A stretch of 45,705 nucleotides of DNA from Bacillota bacterium (GCA_012840225.1 DULU01000020.1:1-45705), one strand, 5' to 3'; positions 33,166 to 42,338 are shown, counted from the stretch's first letter. The notes: generated by a model not told the origin, from the sequence alone. Numbers and translations: made by a program.

Positions 33166-35703
33166 CTACCAGATGATGCTCAGCTCTCCGGTGATGCCGG
33201 TCAGCTTGAGTCGCGTCTTCACCTGATCGGCATTTGCGGCCATGATGCGGGTGCCTTGAGTGCCGTTGCCGAAGGCATCGACGATCATGACGCCATGCTG
33301 GCCTTGCCGGATTTCGATCTCGTTCCAGCGCTCGGGCGGCGGGTAGATGGTCACATCGGCATCGACCAGGCCGGTGATGAGGAGATGCCGCACTTTGCCC
33401 TGGGGAAGGGGCGGCAGATCCCGGCAGTGGACCATGCTTTCCTCTTTTTGCCTGACCAGCACATGAGCGTGGACGTGGAACGACTTCTCCAGGTAATAGG
33501 TGGCCCCGTCCGCCGAGAGCACCGCTTCTTTCTGGGCAAATATGGGTGCTCCTTCAGGCAGGTCAAAGGTGAGCTGCACCGTCGTGTCGGCTTTGAACCC
33601 GGAGAAATAGAAGGCATTGTCGTGGCGATGGATGAAGACCAGCGCCCGCTTGGTGGCTGGGGTGCGGCATGTCTGCCGGAAGGTATAGCCATAGCGGCTG
33701 AGCATCTTCACCAGGAGGATGGAGGGCTCCCAGAATTCCGTCAGGGAGTGTTCCTTGGGCGCCCGCCGGCCTTCGGCATAGGTGTGAATGACAAAGGAGG
33801 AGGAGCCTCGCACCCAGGCTACACTGCCGCCCTGCCACTCCGGCAGGCTGCGCCACAAAGCATATACCCGCTTCTCGCCGCCCAGACCGGCCTCGGCCAG
33901 CACCTGGGTATGCGCTTCCTCGGCATCGGCCAGAACTTCGGTGAGGGGTCCTCCGGAGAGGGCGGAGACATGCCGCAGCTTCCGCTCCCCTTGCCAGGCC
34001 GTGAAGATGTCGTCGGGCAAGGTGGTGTGGAAATCGAGATCGCCCTCCAGCCCCGATACCTGTTTTAGATTAAGGAGCCGGGCGGCGGCGGCACAGGTGG
34101 CGCCGCATATAGGTCCGTAGAATACCACCTTACCGCCTTGCTCTACATGGCGCTGCAGGACATGCACATAATCGGCGTCTATAAACGGTGTGGGCGTGAA
34201 GATGACGGCAGCGGCCAGCGACCCAGCCCCAGTCTCTGCCCCTGACCCTGCCTTTGCCCCTGACCCTGCCGCTTTCCCTGCCGCCAGCGCCCCGGGGAAA
34301 TCGTCGGTGGAGATGACGCTGTTGAGCGGCAAGCCGTTGTTGAGGGCACCCCGGATGTACCAGTCGCCGAAATAGGCCAGATCGAGGAGCTGCGGCTGCT
34401 CTTTGGGGAGGCGGTGATACTCCCGGAAAGGATATAGCCAGACAAAGGGAGCCACGGCATCCGGTTTGTGGTCGAGCGCCCGGCGCACGTGAGGCACCAC
34501 TTCCAGCGCCGTGCTCTCATCCAGCACGCCCCGCTCGGTATCGATGGAGAGGAATTCCACCAGGCGCGGTGTCTCCACCTCACCCTTGGCATTCAGGCGG
34601 GCGGTGGAAAGCGGGATGTAAATGTCGAAAGGCTCTTCCCCATACCTGTTCCGCCAGGGGTTGGCCATAAACCAGGGGTCGTTGACATAATAGCGGAACG
34701 GGAAAACTGCTTCGGGGAGAAGGGCGATGCGGGTCATATAGCCGACCATCTCCAGGCCGAAATCGTAGTTTATGGCTCCGGAGGGATAGTTCGGCGGCGG
34801 CACGCGGATGAAGCCGCCTTCATATATGTCGACATAAGGCACGCAGTCCTTGGCCAGGTCGATCCCTGTGCTGAAGTTGGTGCCGCGCACCTCTATCGGG
34901 AAGTTGCATTCCTTCCCGAAAAGGCGCCAGAAGTCCAGAATCCGCTCGGAGAGGTGCTGATAACGCTCGGGGTAGAAGCGCTCGCCGTCAAAGCTCTCCC
35001 CCAACTCACTCCAGCCGAAATGCGAGAAGCCGAAGCCGTTGGAGAACCAGATGTAATCGAAGCCGAGGGTGGAGAGGAAGCTCCGGCACTGCCTGGCGAA
35101 GAACTCGCCGAAGGAAGTGCCCTCGGGGATGCCGTCGGGATAGGCGGCATACCTGGCCTTGTCGCCCCGCAGGCGGGACCAGGTGCGCACCATCCAGACC
35201 GTGGCGCCAATGTTCACTTCATCTCCCCGGCCCATGATTTCCGGATGCAGCTCAAATTTGAAAGGCGACTCGGCAAACTCCGGCCCCGGGTCGAAGGTGG
35301 CGCCCACCACGATGCGCAGGCCGAACTCCTCCCGCCCCACCCGACGGAAGGTATCGATGATGCGCCGGATATCGCCATATGTAAACTCCACCGGATTGTC
35401 GGTATACGGACGAGCCAGGCGCCGGGGATCTATGGTGTGGTTGTAGGGGCGGAACTTGGTGTTGCAGGTGCCTATGTAACGCGCCCACTCAAACTTCTCA
35501 GATAAATCGCCTTTCCAGGTGAGGATCTCGCTGCCGTCGGAGATCCAGAGGAGAAGGCCGCACTCCTTCGCCAGTTTGGCCAGGGGAAACCATTGCTGCA
35601 ACGCTTCCCGGCAGACGGCGGCAATCGACGCATCGTCCAGCGCCCGGAAAGGCTTGAAGCTCATCTCCAATACCACCCGGTCCAATTGTTTAGCAGGCGT
35701 CAT
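33166..35703 (-). CDS. Unclassified large TIM-barrel/GH42-like protein
   Basis: I do not recognise this 845-residue protein as a named family. The N-terminal ~430 residues look like a TIM barrel: VVLEMSFKPFRALDD, GLLLWISDGSEILTW, EFGLRIVVGATFDPG, DYIWFSNGFGFSHFGW, NFPIEVRGTNFSTGID, and DIYEGGFIRVPPPNYP. It is rich in Trp, Tyr, Glu and Asp at strand ends, as in glycoside hydrolases. Residues about 500-570 resemble the GATase-like middle domain of GH42 enzymes (AAAVIFTPTPFIDADYVHVL, GGKVVFYGPICG), introduced by an Ala/Gly/Ser-rich linker. A beta-rich C-terminal part follows. No signal peptide is visible. I start at ATG 35703 with GGGGAGG 8 bases upstream. By layout it may be a beta-galactosidase-like or new glycosidase; catalytic residues are not assigned. 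Two palindromes lie upstream. Confidence 0.55.
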   Translation of the reverse strand: MTPAKQLDRVVLEMSFKPFRALDDASIAAVCREALQQWFPLAKLAKECGLLLWISDGSEILTWKGDLSEKFEWARYIGTCNTKFRPYNHTIDPRRLARPYTDNPVEFTYGDIRRIIDTFRRVGREEFGLRIVVGATFDPGPEFAESPFKFELHPEIMGRGDEVNIGATVWMVRTWSRLRGDKARYAAYPDGIPEGTSFGEFFARQCRSFLSTLGFDYIWFSNGFGFSHFGWSELGESFDGERFYPERYQHLSERILDFWRLFGKECNFPIEVRGTNFSTGIDLAKDCVPYVDIYEGGFIRVPPPNYPSGAINYDFGLEMVGYMTRIALLPEAVFPFRYYVNDPWFMANPWRNRYGEEPFDIYIPLSTARLNAKGEVETPRLVEFLSIDTERGVLDESTALEVVPHVRRALDHKPDAVAPFVWLYPFREYHRLPKEQPQLLDLAYFGDWYIRGALNNGLPLNSVISTDDFPGALAAGKAAGSGAKAGSGAETGAGSLAAAVIFTPTPFIDADYVHVLQRHVEQGGKVVFYGPICGATCAAAARLLNLKQVSGLEGDLDFHTTLPDDIFTAWQGERKLRHVSALSGGPLTEVLADAEEAHTQVLAEAGLGGEKRVYALWRSLPEWQGGSVAWVRGSSSFVIHTYAEGRRAPKEHSLTEFWEPSILLVKMLSRYGYTFRQTCRTPATKRALVFIHRHDNAFYFSGFKADTTVQLTFDLPEGAPIFAQKEAVLSADGATYYLEKSFHVHAHVLVRQKEESMVHCRDLPPLPQGKVRHLLITGLVDADVTIYPPPERWNEIEIRQGQHGVMIVDAFGNGTQGTRIMAANADQVKTRLKLTGITGELSIIW

Positions 35704-35791
35704 CAATCATTCCTCCCCGCTCGCTGTTCATTTGTCCACATACTACACGATGATCATACACTTGATCTGCCTGCTTTGTCAATAAAATACC

Positions 35792-35827
35792 GGTTTACAA
35801 ACCAGCATATATCGCTTTACTAGTAAA
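35792..35827. promoter_or_regulatory. Two palindromes upstream of the unclassified enzyme
   Basis: GGTTTACAAACC (35792-35803, 10 of 12 symmetric) and the perfect palindrome TTTACTAGTAAA (35816-35827) lie about 90-125 bases before the start of the minus-strand gene ending at 33166. Both resemble LacI-type half-sites; the TTTAC element is shared with the operators near 7790 and 9045. Confidence 0.45.
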
Positions 35828-35854
35828 CCAATGCAACCGTTCGCCAGTGGTATC

Positions 35855-37129
35855 TCAAGGGGTCGGCTCCAGGCAGCTTGGATCATCGATAATATCCGTG
35901 GTGGATGAGGCGTTTATATAAGGTCCGCCCGGGTTGTGGCATATGCAGTTATTCTCGGAGATGAAATTATGCGTCTCCGGCAGGTTATTGTAGAGAGCCA
36001 CGCCCGGCCCGCCCGCAGGATGCGGCCGGGTGTTTTTGATTATGTTGTTCCGCACCAGCGTCACATAACCCGATCCGGGAGCGGGGCTGGAGTAAACGTT
36101 TTTATGAGCGATAGCCGCCCCGTAGCACCCGTCGAATATATTGTTTTCGATGAGCACGTTGTGAAAACCATTCAGCACTATGCCGCCGACCCAGTGGCCG
36201 CCACTCACCCCGGCATTGGTGATTTTATTATTATATATATGCAGATTCAGCGTCTGCTCTTTGGGATAGAGGCTGCCGTGCCCGAAGATCCAGATCCCGG
36301 CATAATTGGTGCGGTCGATGGTGTTGTTGTAGATTTTGATATCATCCATGGGATACCCGGCCGATTCCTTTTGCACCTCGATGCCGGAGCCGCCCTCATT
36401 TTGGGAGGTGATTATATTATCGTGCAAAGAGACATGATTGGTGTTATACACCCGCAAGCCGCTGTTCGTCCTGGTAGTGATGGTGTTGTTGTAGGCTTCG
36501 ACATAATTGGATCTGATGGCATATAAGCCGTCGTGACCCAGCCTGTATATGACGTTGTCGTGGTATTTCAGCTGGCTGCCGGTGTGGAATTTCAGGCCGT
36601 CGCCGTGGTTGTTGTGCAGATACATATGGTGGATGTCGACATTGGTGCAATAGCGCAGCGAGATCAGGTTATGATAGCCCTTGCCGCTCGTCACCTGGGG
36701 ATTGCCGTCCCTGTTGCCGTTGATTTCGAAACCCATGATGGTGATGTTGCGATCGCCGTCGATCAGCCGGACGGCATGGTATTTTTTGTTGGTGATCATA
36801 GCCTTCTCCGTCGGCCAGTTGACCCTGTCGGCCAGCTTCAGCACGGCCGTGGAGTCGCCAGTCAAGGTGGTGTCGCTGCCGATGACGACCGAGTCGCTGA
36901 TCACATAGGTGAACGGTCCCTTCAGATATACGGTGTGGTATTCAGGATGCTGCAAGACATATTCCAGAGCGGCGTTGATCTCCAACTGATCGTCCTGACC
37001 GTCGCAATTGTAGTCCCCCGTTCCGTCGCCGGCCACATACACTACCCCTCCGGACATAGCTTTGCTAAGCGCCGGAAACCAGCAGGAGATGATGAGCATC
37101 ACAAACAGCATTACAGTAATTCTGAACAT
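35855..37129 (-). CDS. Secreted right-handed beta-helix protein 1 (polysaccharide lyase/hydrolase-like)
   Basis: This 424-residue protein has a signal peptide (MFRITVMLFVMLIISCWF, cleavage near SKA-MS), then DGTGDYNCDGQDDQLEINAALEYVL, as in proteins that begin a beta-helix with a pectate-lyase-3-like cap. More than ten beta-helix coils follow, each about 22-25 residues with Asn-rich turns (VDIHHMYLHNNHGDGLKF, VEAYNNTITTRTNSGLRV, VSLHDNIITSQNEGGSGIEV, IKIYNNTIDRTNYAGIWI). Such folds occur in pectate lyases, alginate-type lyases and epimerases. No catalytic residue can be named with confidence. The start is ATG 37129 with GGAGG upstream. It is one of only two candidate extracellular depolymerases here and is divergent from a binding-protein gene. 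Confidence 0.82.
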   Translation of the reverse strand: MFRITVMLFVMLIISCWFPALSKAMSGGVVYVAGDGTGDYNCDGQDDQLEINAALEYVLQHPEYHTVYLKGPFTYVISDSVVIGSDTTLTGDSTAVLKLADRVNWPTEKAMITNKKYHAVRLIDGDRNITIMGFEINGNRDGNPQVTSGKGYHNLISLRYCTNVDIHHMYLHNNHGDGLKFHTGSQLKYHDNVIYRLGHDGLYAIRSNYVEAYNNTITTRTNSGLRVYNTNHVSLHDNIITSQNEGGSGIEVQKESAGYPMDDIKIYNNTIDRTNYAGIWIFGHGSLYPKEQTLNLHIYNNKITNAGVSGGHWVGGIVLNGFHNVLIENNIFDGCYGAAIAHKNVYSSPAPGSGYVTLVRNNIIKNTRPHPAGGPGVALYNNLPETHNFISENNCICHNPGGPYINASSTTDIIDDPSCLEPTP

Positions 37130-37166
37130 TGGTCGCCTCCTCCACACTTTAAATCACAATATTCTG

Positions 37167-37186
37167 CCGCTAGCGGTAATTATAAC
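37167..37186. promoter_or_regulatory. Palindrome and -10-like box between divergent genes
   Basis: The perfect palindrome CCGCTAGCGG (37167-37176) is followed by TATAAC (37181-37186) in the region shared by the beta-helix gene (minus) and the binding-protein gene (plus). It could be an operator controlling one or both. Confidence 0.35.
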
Positions 37187-37269
37187 ATACATTGGTTATT
37201 CAATGTTAGTGCATCTACACATCTCCTCTGCCGGTAAACACTTCTCGCACTTTATATCTCTCGTCGCAC

Positions 37270-38658
37270 ATGAAGGAAAATGCAAAACGCATAGTGAAAG
37301 TATTACTGTTAGTAACAGCGATGTTTATTTCAATTTTATGGAATGGGGGTCCAACATTGATTCAACAACAGGCTGTAGGCAAAGGTTTGATTGTTTTATT
37401 GGTGGCGGTCGCAGTGGTGGTTCTGGCGGCTGGTGGGGCAATGGCTGCATCCATCACTCATGCCGTCGATCCGGAGCATGGTGCGGCGTATATAACTTAT
37501 GTTACTAACAAAGCGAAGGAATTCTATCAGGAAACCGGACATCAGGTCAACATCATAAATGTCAGCGGACAGCGTACCCAGATAGCCGTGTGGGCGGCAG
37601 CCAACTCGTTGCCTGATGCTGTTGATGTGGTTTCGGATAATGCCTATTCTTACTTCGAGCAGGGCATGTTTGCCGATCTGCGGCCTTACTTCTCCCGGCC
37701 GGCAGCCGGCAGCCGCGTGCTCGACGATTTCCTGCCTTTGTCTTTAGTCGCCTTCACGGCACCGGAGAAATCCAGCTCACCCGGGGCGATATTCGCCTAT
37801 CCGTGGAACGTGCTGCACTTCATCGGCGCTTATAACACCGAACTGATGGCCAGATCAGGCTTAACCCCGCCCAATGAGCTGGGCGAAGAGTGGAACTGGG
37901 AGACCATGCGGCAATATGCCGGGAAACTCTCCGTTCAGGCCGCCCAGGTCAGCCAGAAGCGGTATGGTATACAAATCCCGAAGGTATGGCACCGCTGGGG
38001 TGTCTATTTCAGACATGCCGGCAATCCGATCTTCAACCGCGACATCGATCCGGATCAGGTGAACCTGAACACCACCGCCGCCCTGAATACCCTGCGTTTC
38101 CTGGTGAGCATGCGGGAAGAGGAACACCTCACCTGGGACAACTGGGTATTCAACCAGGGTCAGGCGGCGATCTCGTTTAACGCCAACCCCAACTTCGCCT
38201 TGACCATGAAGAACTATAACATCACCATCGACTTTATCCCCTTCGCCTATGGTCCCGACGGCGCCAACGGTGTGGAAGTGCAGGCCGCAGGGGTAGCTAT
38301 GAACAAAAAGACCACCAATCCGGACCTGGTCTGGCAATGGCTCAACTACCTGTGGGGTGACTATGAGCATATCGTAGAGTTCATTGAGACCACCTCGCGC
38401 ATCCCTGTGCTGAAGCGGGCGCAGACTGATTTCCTCAACATCAGCAAGAGCTGGGCGCCACATGCTCATTTGATCATCGAAGGCCTGGCAGGCAAAGGCA
38501 CCGGCTTGCGTCCGGTGGTGCGGGCCGGCGGTGTGGTCGGCATCGTGGAAAACTGGATCCACCAGGCGATGGATCTGAAAGTGATGCCGGCGGATGCTTT
38601 GTATCAAGCGCATCACCTGGCCAACGAAGCTCTGAAGGAGGACTGGGCGCGCAGGTAG
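37270..38658 (+). CDS. ABC sugar-binding protein with double hydrophobic N-terminus
   Basis: The 462-residue frame begins with one hydrophobic stretch (KRIVKVLLLVTAMFISILW), then a second, typical signal core (GKGLIVLLVAVAVVVLAAGGAMA) before the mature domain. That domain has EFYQETGHQVNIINVSGQ, SLPDAVDVVSDNAYSYFEQGMF, EWNWETMRQYAGKL, HAGNPIFNRDIDPD and NPDLVWQWLNYLWGDYEH. The ATG at 37270 lacks a Shine-Dalgarno. A TTG at the second signal core would give a normal signal peptide and may be the true start. No lipobox is present. It lies divergent from beta-helix protein 1 and upstream of beta-helix protein 2, which suggests that it binds their product. No permease genes follow. Confidence 0.82.
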   Translation: MKENAKRIVKVLLLVTAMFISILWNGGPTLIQQQAVGKGLIVLLVAVAVVVLAAGGAMAASITHAVDPEHGAAYITYVTNKAKEFYQETGHQVNIINVSGQRTQIAVWAAANSLPDAVDVVSDNAYSYFEQGMFADLRPYFSRPAAGSRVLDDFLPLSLVAFTAPEKSSSPGAIFAYPWNVLHFIGAYNTELMARSGLTPPNELGEEWNWETMRQYAGKLSVQAAQVSQKRYGIQIPKVWHRWGVYFRHAGNPIFNRDIDPDQVNLNTTAALNTLRFLVSMREEEHLTWDNWVFNQGQAAISFNANPNFALTMKNYNITIDFIPFAYGPDGANGVEVQAAGVAMNKKTTNPDLVWQWLNYLWGDYEHIVEFIETTSRIPVLKRAQTDFLNISKSWAPHAHLIIEGLAGKGTGLRPVVRAGGVVGIVENWIHQAMDLKVMPADALYQAHHLANEALKEDWARR

Positions 38659-38777
38659 CGGTACAGGATGTCGGCACGCAGATACAGATACGGTGCCGCC
38701 TGTTGGTGCAGGAGCATCGTTATGAAAATGCGCTGCCTTATGCTGCCATGTAACATGTAAAATGTAAGTTAGCCCAT

Positions 38778-38809
38778 GCCGGAGTCTCCTGTTTGCGGGA
38801 GACTCCGGC
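38778..38809 (+). terminator. Strong stem-loop between binding protein and beta-helix gene 2
   Basis: A perfect 12-bp GC-rich stem (GCCGGAGTCTCC / GGAGACTCCGGC) with an 8-base loop lies 120 bases after the binding-protein stop. The sequence after it (TATACATTA) lacks a T-run, so it may attenuate or stabilise as well as terminate. Confidence 0.65.
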
Positions 38810-38858
38810 TATACATTAAGCATGACAAACACAAGAAACAAAGCTAGGGGTGTCCGGC

Positions 38859-41126
38859 ATGTCCAGGTTGTCGATAGTTTTTATTACACTGCTCTGGATC
38901 TGCGTATTTTTCATTATTACCAGCATGCAGGTGTGGGCTGAGGCCGAGATCGGGGCCGGGACCGGAGCAGAGGCCGCCCAGGTCGCCACTCCTCGCCACC
39001 TGACACCGGAAGCCCAGGCCGCCCGCGAGCAGCTGCGGCAAGTGCAGTATGGCGAGGCACCTGAGAAAGTCTACGGCGCCTTTAATGAATTTGCCCGCAT
39101 CCACTTCGGTGCCGAAGCGGAACCGCTGGTTTACGAGCTTTACGGTGCCCAACTTGAGATACTGCCGGAGAGCGCCTGGCGCTATGTATCGGAGAATTCG
39201 GCCAGCTTGGCTTGGGAGACCAACATACCTGCCTACAGTTACGTAGAATACGGACCTACCAGTGAATATGGCCACCGCACACCCATCACCGAGCGCCAAT
39301 TTTATCTACACATCCACCGCCTTACCGGCCTGGAGCTTAATAAGACATATCATTACCGCTTGGTGGCCATAGACGAGCGTGGAAACAGGGTGACTTTTCC
39401 CGACCAGGTGCTCACCACCGCTCCCATTCCCGCGGCTGTTTATCTGACCAACACGGCCGACCGCCAGCCGCACAGGCTCACGCAGCCCAACACCACATAT
39501 ATACTTAAAGAAGATCTAACCGTCGACGGCAGTGCCCTAGTGGTTATGGCGAAGGATATCACCATCGACCTGAACGGCCACACCATCTCCTTCGCCCACA
39601 ATCCCACGGGCGGCGGCAACTATGCCGGCATCAGCATCATCAAGCAAGCCGGGAGCGGCGGGACCGGCGGAACTTCCGGGGCTCAAGCCCAGGTCCAGTC
39701 CCAGGCTAAAGCCTCATACACCGTAAAGGTGGTCAACGGCATCATCACCCAGGCGCCGCCAGGTGCCCACTTTGCCGGCAACACCAGCACCGAACGTTAT
39801 AATTGCTTATCCGCCGGCGGCGGCCACCTGGAGATAGCCGGCATCACCTGTATATATCATGCTCCCCAGGCCTGGGGCATGGTGCTGCAGGAAAACGACA
39901 TGCTGGACATCCACCACAATATCTTCCTGGACATGGGTACGGAAATCACCGATCGCCACGGGGCCGGCGTGAGACCACTGGGCATACAGCGGCCGGTGGA
40001 AACTCCCAACCGGTTCCAGCTGCATCACAACCTGGTGAAACGCACCCGGCAAAACGGCTTCAACAACGCCACCCGCATGTATAATAACGAAATATACGTC
40101 GACAGCTGGTCCACCAATTCTTTCGCCATCCAGCCTCTGTCTGTGGTCGGCGTGGCCGCCGGTGAATATTACAACAATAAAGTGTTCGGTACCGGATTCA
40201 ACCCCTACGGCTTCGGCTGGGCCCACGAAGATCTGCGGATACACGACAACTTCGTGCACATGCACGGCTTCGATCTGCGCCACCGCTGGTATGAGCGCTG
40301 GGGCGATATCAACATGCTGAGCGGCATGCGCATCACCAATTACGACAGCGGCGGTCAGGTGCGCAACAACCTGGAATACTGGAACAACACTATAGTGCTG
40401 CGCGGTGCGGAAGATGCCGAATTGCGCGGCATCGAATTCTTCAGCGACAACTCCATCACCGGCGTTGTTTTCCGTAACAACCACGTCAAGGCGGAAGCAC
40501 TGGACGAGCAGACCAAGCGGGTAGCAGCCGTAGTGGGTCAGGGACATTACAAAAAGTTGGACAGCCGTCCCGTCTATTACATCGACAACCTGCTGGAAAG
40601 CAACATTGCCATCATCCGCTTCGGCGATGCCTACGGCGTCGGCCACAACCACCGTTTCATCGGCAATACCCTGAAGAAGCTGGGCAACGACCCCTCTTTC
40701 CACACCTTCGTCTTTGACGGCGGCAATTACAGCACGGAGAACCTGGTCCAGGATACCATCTTCCTGCCCGGCACCGCCTATAATGATGTCCGCTGGCAAA
40801 AAACCCTTTCCAACAGCTCATACGCTGTAGCCTGGACGGTGGAGGTGGTCAGTTTACCTGAGACGCTGATCACCATCAGCGACAAGGACGGCCGGGAAGT
40901 GTTCCGCGGCTACACCGACGCCGACGGCCGGCTCGCCACGCCGCTCGTGCAGTGTCTTATCAGGCCTACCGAATGGATGCCGCCCTTCGACATTGTGGTC
41001 CTATGGGAAGATATGCATAAAGAGCACACCTTATATCCGTACACGATTACCGCTCAAAAGGATAATTGGACAGCCAGTCGTAGTATTAACGTAGTAGAGA
41101 AAACCGAAGTAACATTGTTGCCATAA
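38859..41126 (+). CDS. Secreted FnIII/right-handed beta-helix protein 2
   Basis: This 755-residue protein has a signal peptide (MSRLSIVFITLLWICVFFII, cleavage near VWA-EA). After an Ala/Glu-rich segment comes a fibronectin-III-like domain (ENSASLAWETNIPAYSYVEYG through LNKTYHYRLVAIDERGN, about residues 110-170). A long beta-helix follows (from ILKEDLTVDGSALVV through FRNNHVKAEALDEQ and LESNIAIIRFGDAYG, about 215-630), and then a small beta-sandwich (ITISDKDGREVFRGYTDADG). Such architecture is common in exported polysaccharide lyases and glycan-binding enzymes. The substrate is not evident. ATG 38859 with AGGGG 8 bases upstream is chosen over GTG 38850. It is the larger of two candidate surface depolymerases and precedes an esterase gene by 21 bases. 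Confidence 0.8.
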   Translation: MSRLSIVFITLLWICVFFIITSMQVWAEAEIGAGTGAEAAQVATPRHLTPEAQAAREQLRQVQYGEAPEKVYGAFNEFARIHFGAEAEPLVYELYGAQLEILPESAWRYVSENSASLAWETNIPAYSYVEYGPTSEYGHRTPITERQFYLHIHRLTGLELNKTYHYRLVAIDERGNRVTFPDQVLTTAPIPAAVYLTNTADRQPHRLTQPNTTYILKEDLTVDGSALVVMAKDITIDLNGHTISFAHNPTGGGNYAGISIIKQAGSGGTGGTSGAQAQVQSQAKASYTVKVVNGIITQAPPGAHFAGNTSTERYNCLSAGGGHLEIAGITCIYHAPQAWGMVLQENDMLDIHHNIFLDMGTEITDRHGAGVRPLGIQRPVETPNRFQLHHNLVKRTRQNGFNNATRMYNNEIYVDSWSTNSFAIQPLSVVGVAAGEYYNNKVFGTGFNPYGFGWAHEDLRIHDNFVHMHGFDLRHRWYERWGDINMLSGMRITNYDSGGQVRNNLEYWNNTIVLRGAEDAELRGIEFFSDNSITGVVFRNNHVKAEALDEQTKRVAAVVGQGHYKKLDSRPVYYIDNLLESNIAIIRFGDAYGVGHNHRFIGNTLKKLGNDPSFHTFVFDGGNYSTENLVQDTIFLPGTAYNDVRWQKTLSNSSYAVAWTVEVVSLPETLITISDKDGREVFRGYTDADGRLATPLVQCLIRPTEWMPPFDIVVLWEDMHKEHTLYPYTITAQKDNWTASRSINVVEKTEVTLLP

Positions 41127-41147
41127 ATGCGGCAGGTGCCATAAATC

Positions 41148-42338
41148 ATGCAAAAAAGAACCCACGATTTGCCCATGACCCGGAGGCCTCTGAACAGCTA
41201 CGGCTCGCTGGAAAACGCCATCCGCACTATGCGCAATCACCGCCCGCTGGACCTAAATGCCCAGGTCTGGCAAAGCCGGCACTCGCCGGCTGATTTCGCC
41301 ACCTGGCAGATGGCCGCTCGCCGGTGCCTTTTGGAAGGATTGCACTATAACCCGGGACCGGTGGATCTGCAGCCGACCACCCTCTACCGCGAGGAACGCC
41401 CGGACTTCTATCTGGAAAAGATCGAGTTCAACACCACGCCCTGGTTCCGGGTGGAAGGCTTTTTCCTGCTGCCGAAAGCGGCGACAGCAGCGAAACCTGT
41501 ACCGGGCTTGGTGGTGTGCCACGCCTGGGGCGGACCGATGCTCTTCGGCAAAGAGCGCATCGTGAACAGCGGGCGCGATCATCCCCTGCTCGCCGCTCAC
41601 CGGGACATTCATTATAGCGGCCGCTACCTGGCCGAGGTGTTTGCCTCTCATGGCTATGCCGTGGTGGTGATCGACGCTTTTCACTTTGGGTCGCGGGCAC
41701 CGCGCGGCCTACCGGGCCTCCCGGAAGAATATGATCCGTTTGCTCTATCGGTGGATGAATACAAAACCATCGAGAGCAAGGTGATCTCCTATTTATATCT
41801 GGGGGTGAAGCAGCTCAACTGGGCCGGCACCACCTGGATGGGGGTAAACTTCTGGGACGACAGCCGCTGTATCGACTACTTGCAGCAGCGACCTGAGGTT
41901 GATCCCGGGCGCATCGGCTGTACGGGGCTGTCGGGCGGGGGCTGGCGCACCAATATGTTGGCCGCTCTCGACGAGCGCATCAAAGCGTCCGTGAGTGTCG
42001 GCTGGATGACGACGGGAGATTACCAGCAAATATACAACGTACAGGGTGCGATAGGCACCTTTTGCCTCCTGCCGGGGGTGTGGGACAGGTTGGATGTGCC
42101 CGACCTCACGGTTATGACGGCGCCACGGGCCGCCATGGTAGTGAACTGCGCCGAAGACCCCCTCTTCCCCCCTGAAGCTCAGGCAGAGGCTGAGCGGCAG
42201 ATATACGAAGGCTACGCCTGGGCCGGCGCACCGGATAAAGCCTATGTAGCCAACCCCGTCAAAGGCCACTGCTACGACGCTGAGATTCAGGAGGAAGCGT
42301 TGGCGTGGTTTGATAAGCATTTGAGGGGTAGGGTTTAG
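41148..42338 (+). CDS. Alpha/beta-hydrolase esterase (acetylxylan-esterase/dienelactone-hydrolase type)
   Basis: This 396-residue hydrolase has a readable triad: Ser262 in IGCTGLSGGGWRTN, Asp337 in VNCAEDPLFP, and His374 in KGHCYDAEIQ. It also has LVVCHAWGGPMLFGKERI (oxyanion-hole strand) and YAVVVIDAFHFGSRAPRG. Its layout is that of the acetyl-xylan-esterase-like branch, which removes acetyl or aryl esters from sugars. No signal peptide is present, so it works in the cytoplasm. It follows beta-helix protein 2 on the same strand with a 21-base gap and a weak ribosome-binding site. It is the last gene before the CRISPR region, and its stop codon is 209 bases from the first repeat. Confidence 0.85.
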   Translation: MQKRTHDLPMTRRPLNSYGSLENAIRTMRNHRPLDLNAQVWQSRHSPADFATWQMAARRCLLEGLHYNPGPVDLQPTTLYREERPDFYLEKIEFNTTPWFRVEGFFLLPKAATAAKPVPGLVVCHAWGGPMLFGKERIVNSGRDHPLLAAHRDIHYSGRYLAEVFASHGYAVVVIDAFHFGSRAPRGLPGLPEEYDPFALSVDEYKTIESKVISYLYLGVKQLNWAGTTWMGVNFWDDSRCIDYLQQRPEVDPGRIGCTGLSGGGWRTNMLAALDERIKASVSVGWMTTGDYQQIYNVQGAIGTFCLLPGVWDRLDVPDLTVMTAPRAAMVVNCAEDPLFPPEAQAEAERQIYEGYAWAGAPDKAYVANPVKGHCYDAEIQEEALAWFDKHLRGRV

